Translations under genes and position numbers: made by a program
Assembly (NCBI GenBank): GCA_036395835.1
Contig: DASWCW010000158.1
Span: 1 to 38,589 of the forward strand
DNA from: AP-16 sp036395835
GTDB taxonomy: Bacteria; Pseudomonadota; Alphaproteobacteria; Rhizobiales; Xanthobacteraceae
Reading direction: 5' to 3'
Length of the DNA: 38,589 bases
In this document: positions 7,332 to 14,067 of the stretch, piece by piece
Layout of the letters: the number at the start of each line of letters is the position of its first letter
Position numbering within the stretch: the stretch's first letter is position 1
Notes under the pieces: model-generated
The model's input: only the letters and a program-made list of their open reading frames with translations
Databases searched by the model: none
Told to the model about the DNA's origin: nothing

Positions 7332-8194
7332 GACGCGCCCCCGTTGAGCAGGCGGCGCACGGCGGCGCGCTGCCGTCGCTCGCGTTCTTGAACGCGTGCC
7401 AGCGGCTCAGGCAGCAGCTCGTCGAGGCGGTCGCGCAGGATGTCGACAATCACGGTCTGCCGCAGCGCCTCGGTCTCGACCGCCTCGTGCGGCTTGCCGT
7501 CGAGGTAGCGTTTGTCGTGCTTGATAATCTTCGGGAGCCGGTGCTCGTCGACCTGCTCTTCGGTCAGCGCCAGTCGCTCCCAGCGCAGCGGCCCGACCGA
7601 GCGTTCGAGTACGGCCCGGGTATTCGCTTCGATCTGGCCGCCGCACCAGTCCCAGTCGCCCATGTACAGCACAAGGTCGCCGGCCCGCAGGAGGGGAATG
7701 ATCTTGGTGCGCAGGAAGCCGCCGACCTGTCCGTTCGTCGGCGCGATCTTGATGCGGTAGTCCCGGCACATGTCGTCGAGCACGCCTGCGAGCGAGCGGG
7801 ACTCGGTCAGCGTCAGCGGCACCTTCCCCCTCCAGGGGTCGAGCTTCGCGGCGTGCAAGCTGATGTCGAGCAGCCAATCCTTGACGCTCTTCGTGCCGGT
7901 GTAGTCGCGCAGTGCCCTGGTCTCGTCCACGATCCAGTCCCAGGGGATGATGCCCTGCTCGCGAAGATCGAAGATGGCCTCACAGAGATCCTGGTCAGGG
8001 CGCCTGGCTCCGGTCTTCTCTTTGGACAGCACTCGGAGCTGAACCAACTCGTAGAACAGGAAACGCACGGAAGTCGGGATGGCGCCGTCGCGATCGTGTT
8101 CCTCCAGCAGCTCCAGCGCGCGCTTGCGCAAGCGTCCGATCTTCGTGTCAGCGAAGAACCAGTCGGGCGCGGAAGCGGCGGTGATCAGGCTCAT
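7328..8194 (-). CDS. Stand-alone topoisomerase VI-A / Spo11-like protein
   Basis: The ATG at 8194, in an ATGA overlap with the zinc-finger gene, gives 288 residues; the upstream open frame has no ribosome site. Residues 41-49 (TSVRFLFYE) align with the catalytic Arg-x-x-x-Tyr motif of topoisomerase VI subunit A and Spo11 (RDIYY type), putting the candidate nucleophile at Tyr48. A Toprim-type Glu131 (LTESRSLAGVL) is followed by the acidic pair Asp180 and Asp182 (YMGDWDWCGGQIEAN). These spacings are close to those of the archaeal enzyme. There is no B subunit (GHKL ATPase) nearby. Stand-alone A-like proteins are known from mobile elements; whether this one cuts DNA is not shown. Confidence 0.7.
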   Translation of the reverse strand: MSLITAASAPDWFFADTKIGRLRKRALELLEEHDRDGAIPTSVRFLFYELVQLRVLSKEKTGARRPDQDLCEAIFDLREQGIIPWDWIVDETRALRDYTGTKSVKDWLLDISLHAAKLDPWRGKVPLTLTESRSLAGVLDDMCRDYRIKIAPTNGQVGGFLRTKIIPLLRAGDLVLYMGDWDWCGGQIEANTRAVLERSVGPLRWERLALTEEQVDEHRLPKIIKHDKRYLDGKPHEAVETEALRQTVIVDILRDRLDELLPEPLARVQERERRQRAAVRRLLNGGAS

Positions 8195-8589
8195 CGCCGC
8201 GACTCCTGTGCTTCGAGGGCGAGGTCGCGGGCGAGGTCGTTGGCGCGCGACAGGTTCACCAAGTCCGAGAGCGTTCCGTCCGGCAGTCGGACGCGGAACA
8301 TGCCCGGCCACTTGGAGTCCACGACGACGCCCTTCCGGACGAAAGTTCGGGCAAGAACACCCGCGCGGACGCCGCTGGGAGGCTCGTGGGCCGGTTTCGT
8401 TACATGGTCGGGTACTCTGGGCACCCTCGGCGCGCTTCGGACTTTTCGGGTGTAACGAAACTCAGCCCGGTGGGTGGCGACCCGACAATTGATCGAGCAG
8501 AACAGCCGGGGGCGGCCGGTGTCGTTGGTCGGGATCGCGGTGCCGCAGTGGCGGCACAGGACGGGCGGCGCGGGGAAGGGTTCCCTCAT
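8191..8589 (-). CDS. Zinc-finger small protein (element gene)
   Basis: This 132-residue protein starts at 8589 (ATGA overlap with the gene before). The N-terminus holds CRHCGTAIPTNDTGRPRLFC and a further NC pair, a C2-C2 treble-clef-like zinc site of the kind seen in many small phage and mobile-element proteins. The middle is basic and proline-rich (VRSAPRVPRVPDHVTKP). The C-terminal third has beta-strand character (GMFRVRLPDGTLSDLVNLSRA). It may bind DNA or RNA. It ends overlapping the start of the topoisomerase VI-A-like gene, which suggests coupled expression and possibly a partner role. Confidence 0.7.
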   Translation of the reverse strand: MREPFPAPPVLCRHCGTAIPTNDTGRPRLFCSINCRVATHRAEFRYTRKVRSAPRVPRVPDHVTKPAHEPPSGVRAGVLARTFVRKGVVVDSKWPGMFRVRLPDGTLSDLVNLSRANDLARDLALEAQESRR

Positions 8590-8870
8590 GACCAGCCCCC
8601 TGTCGCGATGCGGCTGAAGAGGGCGGCGCGCTCAGCTTCGGAGGCGCCGGCTAGCCAGGTCTCCTCCATGCCAGCCTTGTCGATGCTGCCGGACACGTAG
8701 AGCGCCCTGGAGACCGCGATGAACACGTCGACGGGCGCGGGCTCGCCGTCAAACAGATACCCGCGCAGACCGATGCGGAATGCCGCGTGCCGAGCGGCCC
8801 TGTAGCTGCGCTGCAGGTCGCCGAGATGGGTGTACTTGCGGGGAAGTTGGTTCGAGGATATTTTGGACAT
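8586..8870 (-). CDS. Hypothetical element protein (94 aa)
   Basis: The start at 8870 is preceded by a weak AGAGG, and the stop overlaps the next start as ATGA. The sequence (SYRAARHAAFRIGLRGYLFD, APVDVFIAVSRALYVSG, WLAGASEAERAALFSRIA) is mostly helical, without cysteines, signal peptide or membrane segment. No family recognised. It is the first member of the uninterrupted overlap chain that runs down to the SSB-tail gene. Confidence 0.6.
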   Translation of the reverse strand: MSKISSNQLPRKYTHLGDLQRSYRAARHAAFRIGLRGYLFDGEPAPVDVFIAVSRALYVSGSIDKAGMEETWLAGASEAERAALFSRIATGGWS

Positions 8871-8949
8871 GCCAGTACCTCTGTGATGCCAGTCGCAGTG
8901 GATTTCGGGGCGTCCGGCTTGGGAAGAGCCGGGCGCCCATTCTGTTTGT

Positions 8950-9186
8950 TCAGGCTGATTTTCGGGTGGGTTCGCGGACGGCCCGTTGCTTCCGGCCCAT
9001 CAGGAATTCAAGATTCCATTCGCGCTTGTAGTAGACGGTGCCGCCCGCGTCGGTGGTCCAGGCGGGGCCCTTGCGAAGCTGCCGCCAGAGTCCGAGCGTG
9101 CGCTTGGATTTACGCAGCTCGGCCGCTTCCTCATCCTCGGTGAGGAAGCCTTCGCTCTTTAGGAAGTACGACATCCTGCTCTCCAT
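8950..9186 (-). CDS. Excisionase / AlpA-like helix-turn-helix protein
   Basis: The protein has the layout of MerR-like HTH_17 DNA-binding proteins, used as excisionases or regulators in integrative elements: FLTEDEEAAELRKSKRTLGL, a tryptophan-bearing recognition region (WRQLRKGPAWT), and a wing ending in a conserved Tyr-x-x-x-x-W (VYYKREWNLEF). Two starts are possible: ATG at 9186, or ATG at 9174, which is preceded by GGAGAGCAGG and is probably the real one (74 residues). It lies in the integrase operon, so a role in excision or in control of the element is likely. A perfect inverted repeat overlaps the first start codon and could be its own binding site. Confidence 0.75.
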   Translation of the reverse strand: MESRMSYFLKSEGFLTEDEEAAELRKSKRTLGLWRQLRKGPAWTTDAGGTVYYKREWNLEFLMGRKQRAVREPTRKSA

Positions 9187-9202
9187 CGTTGTCCGATGGA
9201 GA
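9180..9202. promoter_or_regulatory. Perfect 9-bp inverted repeat at the xis-like start
   Basis: TCTCCATCG (9180-9188) and CGATGGAGA (9194-9202) are exact reverse complements with a 5-base loop. The left arm overlaps the first possible start codon and the right arm lies just upstream. No T-run follows, so an operator or a translation-blocking hairpin is more likely than a terminator. Confidence 0.5.
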
Positions 9203-9233
9203 GACTTTGCGGCCTACTGCAATTTATTGTTTG

Positions 9234-9268
9234 TACATACCGGCGGGTTTTTTAGGGCTGGGTATGTA
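9234..9268. promoter_or_regulatory. Inverted repeat across the end of the 233-aa gene
   Basis: TACATACC (9234-9241) and GGTATGTA (9261-9268) are exact reverse complements with a 19-base spacer containing the stop codon of the upstream gene. Outside the arms, GCAATTTA occurs on both sides in inverted orientation (with an 8-base insert on the left). The AT-rich 65-base gap before the xis-like gene may hold a promoter or binding site. Confidence 0.4.
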
Positions 9269-9977
9269 AATTGCGGTGGACCCACTTGCGGACGTTCTTG
9301 TTGCAGGCTCGCACGAGGCTGGCCTTGCCCGGCTTGCGGCCAGTCACTGCTTCATAGAGCAGGGCAGCGATCTGGTGATACCGGGTGTTCGGCCCCATCG
9401 TGGGCCTGCCGTGGGACGAGCAGATGTCGATCAGGTAATGAGCCCATTGGGCACACAGCTCGGCGGCGAGGTCGTAATTGGGATGGTTTCCTCCAGCATT
9501 GGCACACGCTTCGCGCATTTCCCACATCATGTCCGAGAACAAACCCGGCTTCTTCGCAATGAGACGTCCACGCCCCAGGGCAGCTTCGATTTCACTTTCT
9601 GTCATTTTCCAAGGATCTATGTACATGCTGCCGAACAGGCGCAGGTTACTGGCCCGCTCCAATTTCAGCAGCCGCTGGACTTCGCTCAGCGCCTTGTCGA
9701 GCTTCTTCGCATACTCCCGGTTCGCGCGGCGATCGCCACGCTTCTCCCACTGCGGGATGACTTTGCGCATGTCGGCAATGACATGAGCCACATTGGTGCA
9801 AACGGCTTCCCGCAAAGGAAGATCGGGATTTCGCCGTTCCCAGATCCCATCCCCATCGCTAAAGCTGATGAAATGTTCGGGGAAGCATTCGTCGTGAGGA
9901 TACTTCAGCGGCTTGAGCAGATCGATGATCGAGTCGATGAATTCTTCCGTCGTTATGCGCTCCAGAGGCTTGTGCAT
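9252..9977 (-). CDS. Hypothetical element protein (241 aa)
   Basis: The chosen start is the ATG at 9977, preceded by AAGGGGTGACGCC and lying four bases after the integrase stop; the longer frame to 10025 would overlap the integrase. The protein begins MHKPLERITTEEFIDSIIDL and includes FPEHFISFSDGDGIWERRN, a long helical region with EYAKKLDKALSEVQRLLKLE, and a C-terminal part (GPNTRYHQIAALLYEAVTG). No membrane segment or catalytic motif is recognised. Similar proteins occur next to integrases in rhizobial genomes, as I recall, but without known function. Base composition is slightly lower in G+C than in the helicase gene. Confidence 0.65.
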   Translation of the reverse strand: MHKPLERITTEEFIDSIIDLLKPLKYPHDECFPEHFISFSDGDGIWERRNPDLPLREAVCTNVAHVIADMRKVIPQWEKRGDRRANREYAKKLDKALSEVQRLLKLERASNLRLFGSMYIDPWKMTESEIEAALGRGRLIAKKPGLFSDMMWEMREACANAGGNHPNYDLAAELCAQWAHYLIDICSSHGRPTMGPNTRYHQIAALLYEAVTGRKPGKASLVRACNKNVRKWVHRNLHTQP

Positions 9978-9981
9978 GGCG

Positions 9982-11241
9982 TCACCCCTTGCGCGGGATG
10001 CGCACGACCTCGGCACCCCCGCCATTGGTGGCGCCGTGGATCACCGCGCCGATCTTGTGCGCAGCCTCCCGCAGAGGATCATCCGCAAGATGAGCGTAAC
10101 GCGCGGTCGTTCTCGGATTGGTGTGCCCAAGCAACGCGCCGATGATCGGCAAGCTCAACCCGCCGCCGGCGCCGACGCTGGCGAACGAGTGGCGCAAGTC
10201 GTAGAGCCGATCGCTTGGGGCGAGCCCGGCGCGCTCGCGGACGAATTTCCACACCCATTCGATGTTCTGCACCGGCTCACCCCGGCGCTGGCCCGGGAAG
10301 ACCCATGCTTGGCCCGGTTTGCGCTGCTTGCGCAGCCGCTCGATGAGTTCGACGGCGCCCGGCGAGAGCGGCACGCGAAGCTCGCGGCGCGTCTTCACGT
10401 GCGCGCTCGGCCGAACCCACATGCCCGGCTCCGAGTCGAACTCGTTCCAGCGCGCGAGTTTCGCCTCCTGGGGTCTGCAGCCGGTCAGCATGACGAGACG
10501 CACCGCGTTCACGGCCACGTCGCTCCGCACCTCGCGGTCGTACGCCGCAAGCGCCTCGGCGATGCGCGCCAGCTCGGCTCCGCTGTAGAACCGCGATCGG
10601 CCTTGCTCGTGGTTCCGCTGGACGCCCTTGCACGGGTTGCCCTGCGCGTGGTCGCGCCAGGAACAGTTCTCTCCGGCCATCGGCACGAGGCTGAGCGAGA
10701 ACATCCGGGAGCAGAGGCCCAGCATCCGGTTCGCCCGGACCGGCCCGCGATCGCGCGTGAGCGCCTCGTGCATCTGCTTGATGTCGCCGGCATGGACGTC
10801 CTCAACTTTGGTGTGCCGGCCCAGCTGCCGCGCGATCTCGTCCAGGTCCTTGGTCTCTTGCGTGTCGACATACTCGACGCGCTTGCGCATGTAGCTGAGC
10901 GCGCGGTTCTTGCCGCGTCTCCCCGGCATGACCTCGCGGAGGTACCGGTTCACGAGATCGGCCATGGTCGCCGCCTCTCGGCGCTCGCGCTTCTCACCCG
11001 CTGGGTCGCGGCCGGCGTCGACCATGCGGCGAAGTTCCTTCGCGCGATCCCGCGCGGCGTCGACCGACCATTCCGGCCAGCGCCCGATCTTGATGAAGTG
11101 TTCCACGCCGTCGAGGCGATAATGGAACATAAAGGTCTTCGCGCCGCCCTTGTAGCAGCGCAGCACCAAGCCGCGGGCTTTGTCGTCCCACAGCTTGCCC
11201 GTGGTGGCGGCCGTGACGGTCGCATGCGTGAGACGTTTCAT
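9982..11241 (-). CDS. Tyrosine recombinase (integrase)
   Basis: The protein has 419 residues from the ATG at 11241, which overlaps the stop of the RMF-like gene. Residues 1-90 form the DUF4102-type arm-binding domain (MKRLTHATVTAATTGKLWDD, IKIGRWPEWSVDAARDRAKE). Residues 90-205 form the SAM-like core-binding domain. The catalytic domain has Arg256 (LTGCRPQEAKLARW), Lys283 (HVKTRREL), the YDLRHSFAS box with Arg350, His373 (LLGHTNPRTTARY) and nucleophile Tyr382. The first position of the HxxR box is Tyr347 here, a variant also seen in other integrases. All residues for activity appear present. It should insert and, with the xis-like protein, excise the element. Confidence 0.93.
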   Translation of the reverse strand: MKRLTHATVTAATTGKLWDDKARGLVLRCYKGGAKTFMFHYRLDGVEHFIKIGRWPEWSVDAARDRAKELRRMVDAGRDPAGEKRERREAATMADLVNRYLREVMPGRRGKNRALSYMRKRVEYVDTQETKDLDEIARQLGRHTKVEDVHAGDIKQMHEALTRDRGPVRANRMLGLCSRMFSLSLVPMAGENCSWRDHAQGNPCKGVQRNHEQGRSRFYSGAELARIAEALAAYDREVRSDVAVNAVRLVMLTGCRPQEAKLARWNEFDSEPGMWVRPSAHVKTRRELRVPLSPGAVELIERLRKQRKPGQAWVFPGQRRGEPVQNIEWVWKFVRERAGLAPSDRLYDLRHSFASVGAGGGLSLPIIGALLGHTNPRTTARYAHLADDPLREAAHKIGAVIHGATNGGGAEVVRIPRKG

Positions 11242-11441
11242 GACGCCCCCCGCCGCTTGTTCATGGCCGCGAACGCCGCCTCGACCTCCGCGTCGCTCAT
11301 CGGCGTCCGCTCGGCCCACTCGCTCATGTGGCCGTTGAGCCAGGCGCGCCACAGCGCCGTGTCCGGCGGGTAGGAACATGGATCGTGCGGGCCCGCATCC
11401 TTTCCCTCGTAGAAAGCTCTGATGGTGTCGTCGGTAGGCAT
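11238..11441 (-). CDS. RMF/CrpP-like small protein
   Basis: The start is ATG 11441 after CAGGAAACGA; the frame extends upstream without a better site. The 67-residue product contains IRAFYEGKDAG, then CSYPPDTALWRAWLNG, which follows the layout of the ribosome modulation factor family: a glycine-bearing helix, a short CxYP turn, and a second helix ending in W-x-x-G. Classical RMF pairs ribosomes into inactive dimers in stationary phase. Phage- and plasmid-borne relatives have unclear roles. The last 25 residues (MSDAEVEAAFAAMNKRRG) are an extra helix. It is the first gene of the element operon and overlaps the integrase start. The family assignment rests on pattern only. Confidence 0.55.
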   Translation of the reverse strand: MPTDDTIRAFYEGKDAGPHDPCSYPPDTALWRAWLNGHMSEWAERTPMSDAEVEAAFAAMNKRRGAS

Positions 11442-11494
11442 TCGTTTCCTGAGTCCGCGAAAAGTCCGCGCAGCCGGATGGTGCGCCGTTGCCA

Positions 11495-11523
11495 ATTATT
11501 GCGTTGAATTGCAATAAATGCAA
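11495..11523 (-). promoter_or_regulatory. Putative element promoter with embedded operator
   Basis: On the minus strand TTGCAT (11523-11518) and AATAAT (11500-11495) are separated by exactly 17 bases, a plausible sigma-70 promoter for the element operon about 50 bases upstream of its first gene. A perfect inverted repeat, TTATTGC (11496-11502) and GCAATAA (11511-11517), fills the spacer and most of the -10 box. A repressor bound there would block transcription. The -35 match is weak. Confidence 0.5.
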
Positions 11524-11540
11524 CTTGTTTTGCGCCGATT

Positions 11541-11693
11541 TTATTGGGTTTCTTGCACCCGGCCCGGAAAACCGAGTCCGCGCCAAGGGCTTAGCCAGAG
11601 GCCACATTTATGCCGCGCGAACAACAGATGCATCGCGAGCTTGTCGCCGGCCGCGATCCGCCCGATCAGCGCCTCGTCCGATGTCGCTTGCAT
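11541..11693 (-). pseudogene. Truncated N-terminus of an ECF sigma factor
   Basis: From an ATG at 11693 (or a start slightly upstream in the same frame) the minus strand encodes TSDEALIGRIAAGDKLAMHL and LFARH. This is the start of region 2 of ECF-type RNA polymerase sigma factors, where it normally continues with an H-V-R-V-Y-R-F helix. After His at about 11610 the similarity stops, and unrelated codons run to TAA at 11541. The remaining 80 percent of the gene is not found anywhere in the window. The break coincides with the right edge of the integrative element, so insertion or a linked rearrangement probably destroyed this gene. Confidence 0.7.
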
Positions 11694-11926
11694 CCGGCGG
11701 TCCAACCTTGGTCGCAGCAAAGATGGATCAGGTTCAAAAACGCGGGCCCGGCAAGGCCGCGCTCAGACCTGCAATTCTACCAGACCGATGAAGCCCGGGC
11801 ATGGCGGCGCGACCGGTCTCTCCGGCCCGCCGTGCGGAGCGAAGCCGGCGGCGGTCCTCGGTTCGTGCTTTGCGGCGAATCGCCGATACTGCCAGCCTGC
11901 TTTGGTCAAGCCCCGAGGAGAGCGCG

Positions 11927-12559
11927 ATGCCCTGGCACTTCTGTCACCCGCAGGCTCCGCACAAGAAACTGCGGCTGCCGGAATGGTACGTTTCGAGCCT
12001 GATGATGGATCGGGCGCTCGATGCCGTCGTGCGCCGGGTCAAGAACCTCGACCGCAAGCACGATATCCCCTATCTCGCCGGCTACAGCCGGGACGGCAAG
12101 ACCATCTACATCGACCGCCACATGCCCCAATCGTTCCGTTACCGCGGCCGGGACATCAATACCGACCGCTTCCTGATCCTGCATGAGGAGGTCGAGAAGA
12201 CGCTGATCGATCAGCTCGACCTGCATTATCTGCACGCGCATCAGATCGCGACGCGCGCCGAGCAGGCCGCCGTGCGCGCGGCGGGGATCGAATGGAGCGC
12301 CTATGATCGATTCATGCAGAAATACGTCAAAGAGATCGGGGACGAGCGACTAACCGAGGTGCCGGCCGATCTCGACGAAAAACCCTATCGCGACGAGCAC
12401 GATACCGACCTGCTGCGGCGGATGAACGCGGCGATCGAGAAGAACCAGGTCCCCAAGCAAGTCGGCAAGGCGCGGGCGCGGCAGGCGGCGGACCGCTTGC
12501 AGGATCACATCGCGCAAAGGCGAAAGACGCACGGACGCCGCGAGCCAGATGGCAAATAG
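11927..12559 (+). CDS. Conserved hypothetical protein (210 aa)
   Basis: The start is the ATG at 11927 after GAGGAGAGCGCG; the longer open frame upstream overlaps the sigma-factor remnant and has no better site. The protein begins MPWHFCHPQAPHKKLRLPEW and includes GYSRDGKTIYIDRHMPQSF, then FLILHEEVEKTLIDQL with AHQIATRAEQAAVRAAGIEW. The HEEVE motif within a helix, followed by further His and Glu residues, resembles a degenerate zinc-peptidase helix, but the classical HExxH is not present. The C-terminus is basic and helical. I recall relatives in rhizobia and phage-like loci without a known role. Confidence 0.75.
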   Translation: MPWHFCHPQAPHKKLRLPEWYVSSLMMDRALDAVVRRVKNLDRKHDIPYLAGYSRDGKTIYIDRHMPQSFRYRGRDINTDRFLILHEEVEKTLIDQLDLHYLHAHQIATRAEQAAVRAAGIEWSAYDRFMQKYVKEIGDERLTEVPADLDEKPYRDEHDTDLLRRMNAAIEKNQVPKQVGKARARQAADRLQDHIAQRRKTHGRREPDGK

Positions 12560-12591
12560 TTCCGCCGCGTACTTCCGTTCTCCATCATCCG

Positions 12592-13581
12592 TCAGCTGTC
12601 ATCCGTCGTCCGGCCGGCGACGATCGCCCGGATGAAGGTTCGGGCATCCTCGATGACGTTCGCGCCGGCAGCCGGACGGCTCGCAATGTCGGTCCAGGCG
12701 AACAGATCCGTGATCCGCGCGATTCTTTGCCAGTCCGGCGGCAGCGCCCCGCCGGCCTCCCGATAGCCGGCGACCACGGCGTCGGCCAAGGGCAGATGGC
12801 GCGCGAGCGGTGGGCGCAGCAATTGTGCGAAATCGATTCCGGGCGTGCCGCTGCAGGCGAATTCCCAGTCGAGCATGGCGACAAGCTCCCAACCGCCGCT
12901 CGCGCCGCGGCGAAACAGCAGATTCGAGCCGTTGCAATCGCCATGCGCGAGGCAGGGCGCGCCGGGCCACGGTGCGATCCGGTGGCCTTCACGCTCGACG
13001 AATTTGCGCAGCGCTGGGGTCAGCTCCGCACCAAGCCTCGCAGGGCCGGGGCCGGCCGCGAATGCATGGTCGAGGTACGCGAGCAAGCCGTCGCGATCGA
13101 GATCGATCGGCTTGGCGATCTTCAAGTTCGCGCCCAAGAATCCGAAGCGGTCGAATTTCACCGCGTGGACGTGGGCGAGCGCCGTGCCGAGCGCCTGCCC
13201 GGCCGCGCGCAAGTCCTCGCCCGCGAGCGCCAGCGCGTCGAGGCCGCGGCCCTCGACCCAGCCGAGGATCGAATAGGCATGGCCAGTGACCGGATTGCTT
13301 TCGGCGGCGTAGAACAGCGGGGGGACGGGAACGCAGGTTGCGAGACGGCGGATCAGCGCCGCCTCCTTGAGGCCCTGGTCGGCGTCGCGCTGATAGATGC
13401 GCAGCAGCACGGGATCCGGTCGGTCGCGCAGCACGATTTTCAGGTTGGTGTTGACCAGGCCGCCGGGCACCCGCTCGACGCCGGCGATCGCGGCGCGGGG
13501 GAAGACCGGACCGAGCAGCGTTGCGACCGCCGCACGGTCGAGCACGATCTCCGCGCTGTCCCGTTCCCAGCTCTGCCTCAT
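12592..13581 (-). CDS. APH-fold phosphotransferase family protein
   Basis: The 329-residue protein starts at 13581, 26 bases after the small gene upstream. It has the aminoglycoside phosphotransferase/choline kinase fold: a substrate-proximal N-terminal lobe (RVPGGLVNTNLKIVLRD), the hinge region (YSILGWVEGRGLDAL), the catalytic loop CLAHGDCNGSNLLF with Asp and Asn, and the metal-binding AMLDWEFACSGTPGIDFAQL. Members of this family phosphorylate sugars, amines, homoserine or small alcohols; the sequence alone does not show the substrate. It is probably co-transcribed with the 89-residue gene before it. A drug-resistance role is not suggested by the context. Confidence 0.85.
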   Translation of the reverse strand: MRQSWERDSAEIVLDRAAVATLLGPVFPRAAIAGVERVPGGLVNTNLKIVLRDRPDPVLLRIYQRDADQGLKEAALIRRLATCVPVPPLFYAAESNPVTGHAYSILGWVEGRGLDALALAGEDLRAAGQALGTALAHVHAVKFDRFGFLGANLKIAKPIDLDRDGLLAYLDHAFAAGPGPARLGAELTPALRKFVEREGHRIAPWPGAPCLAHGDCNGSNLLFRRGASGGWELVAMLDWEFACSGTPGIDFAQLLRPPLARHLPLADAVVAGYREAGGALPPDWQRIARITDLFAWTDIASRPAAGANVIEDARTFIRAIVAGRTTDDS

Positions 13582-13607
13582 GCTCGGAACCGAGCGCTTC
13601 AGGCGGA

Positions 13608-13877
13608 TCAATGTCGGCGGCGGCCGAATGCGGAAGGATGCGGCAGGCTGCGCACGCGCGAGCTCTTGAACATCGTCAATTCCCAATGGCCGTGGACGTC
13701 GTGGACGCGCAGGATGTAGGTGGCGTCGTCGTCGCCCTTGACCTTGATGTAGCGGTAATCCGGCCCGAACCATTGATCGACGGTCTCGACGATCCCGATC
13801 CGCGATCGGCCCAGACGAAAGCACTGCGGCATCTGCATGCCGCGATATCCGACGTAGGTGTCGACGCGAATCTGCAT
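13608..13877 (-). CDS. Conserved small hypothetical protein (89 aa)
   Basis: The start is ATG 13877, with GGAGCGATGGC directly upstream. The product begins MQIRVDTYVGYRGMQMPQCF and continues RIGIVETVDQWFGPDYRYIK and GDDDATYILRVHD, ending in a basic tail. It is a beta-rich domain of about 75 residues, which I recall as a widespread conserved hypothetical protein in proteobacteria, often with the conserved W-x-x-x-x-Y-R-Y-x-K-V pattern. No function is known to me. The gene lies divergent from the formamidase-family operon and upstream of the phosphotransferase. Confidence 0.75.
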   Translation of the reverse strand: MQIRVDTYVGYRGMQMPQCFRLGRSRIGIVETVDQWFGPDYRYIKVKGDDDATYILRVHDVHGHWELTMFKSSRVRSLPHPSAFGRRRH

Positions 13878-14067
13878 GCCATCGCTCCGCCAGGCCGCGG
13901 CCGGGAAGCCGCGGTCGAAGGCATTCAAGCATTCGACCGGCCTGCCGCCAACCCGCATGTCCTGGCGCGAATGACCGGATTGCATTAAACACAAGGCACG
14001 ACCGGCCGAAGGGCTCGCGCGCCGGATAGGCCCGGGCGGTCGCCAAGACAGATGGGGGAGATCATCC

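Larger units (their letters stand above)
2456..11540 (-). mobile_element. Compact integrative element (satellite-like or reduced prophage)
   Basis: All genes between these limits lie on the minus strand, most overlapping by ATGA, and include a tyrosine integrase, an excisionase-like protein, a Toprim/ATPase primase-helicase, an SSB-tail protein and a topoisomerase VI-A-like protein. No capsid, portal, terminase, tail, lysis, relaxase or type IV secretion gene is visible. The left limit is inferred from the abrupt change of composition and the truncated last gene. The right limit is inferred from the cut sigma-factor gene (match ends near 11610, its frame stops at 11541). No convincing direct-repeat att pair and no tRNA gene are seen at either edge, so the ends are approximate. 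Confidence 0.65.

Noticed and set aside
2380..11560. GTTTTGCG at 2427-2434 and again at about 11527-11534 as candidate att direct repeats
   Set aside because: Only eight bases agree and the neighbouring bases differ; such matches are expected by chance. A true att core is usually longer and tied to a tRNA or gene end.
11541..11640. A tRNA gene as integration target beside the integrase
   Set aside because: No cloverleaf arms or TTCGA-type T-loop could be found on either strand; the region instead encodes the sigma-factor fragment on the minus strand.
12592..13581. Aminoglycoside resistance as the role of the two APH-fold genes (12592-13581 and 23509-24540)
   Set aside because: The fold is shared by many metabolic kinases. 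One gene is coupled to an enolase paralogue and the other to a small conserved protein, neither in a resistance context.
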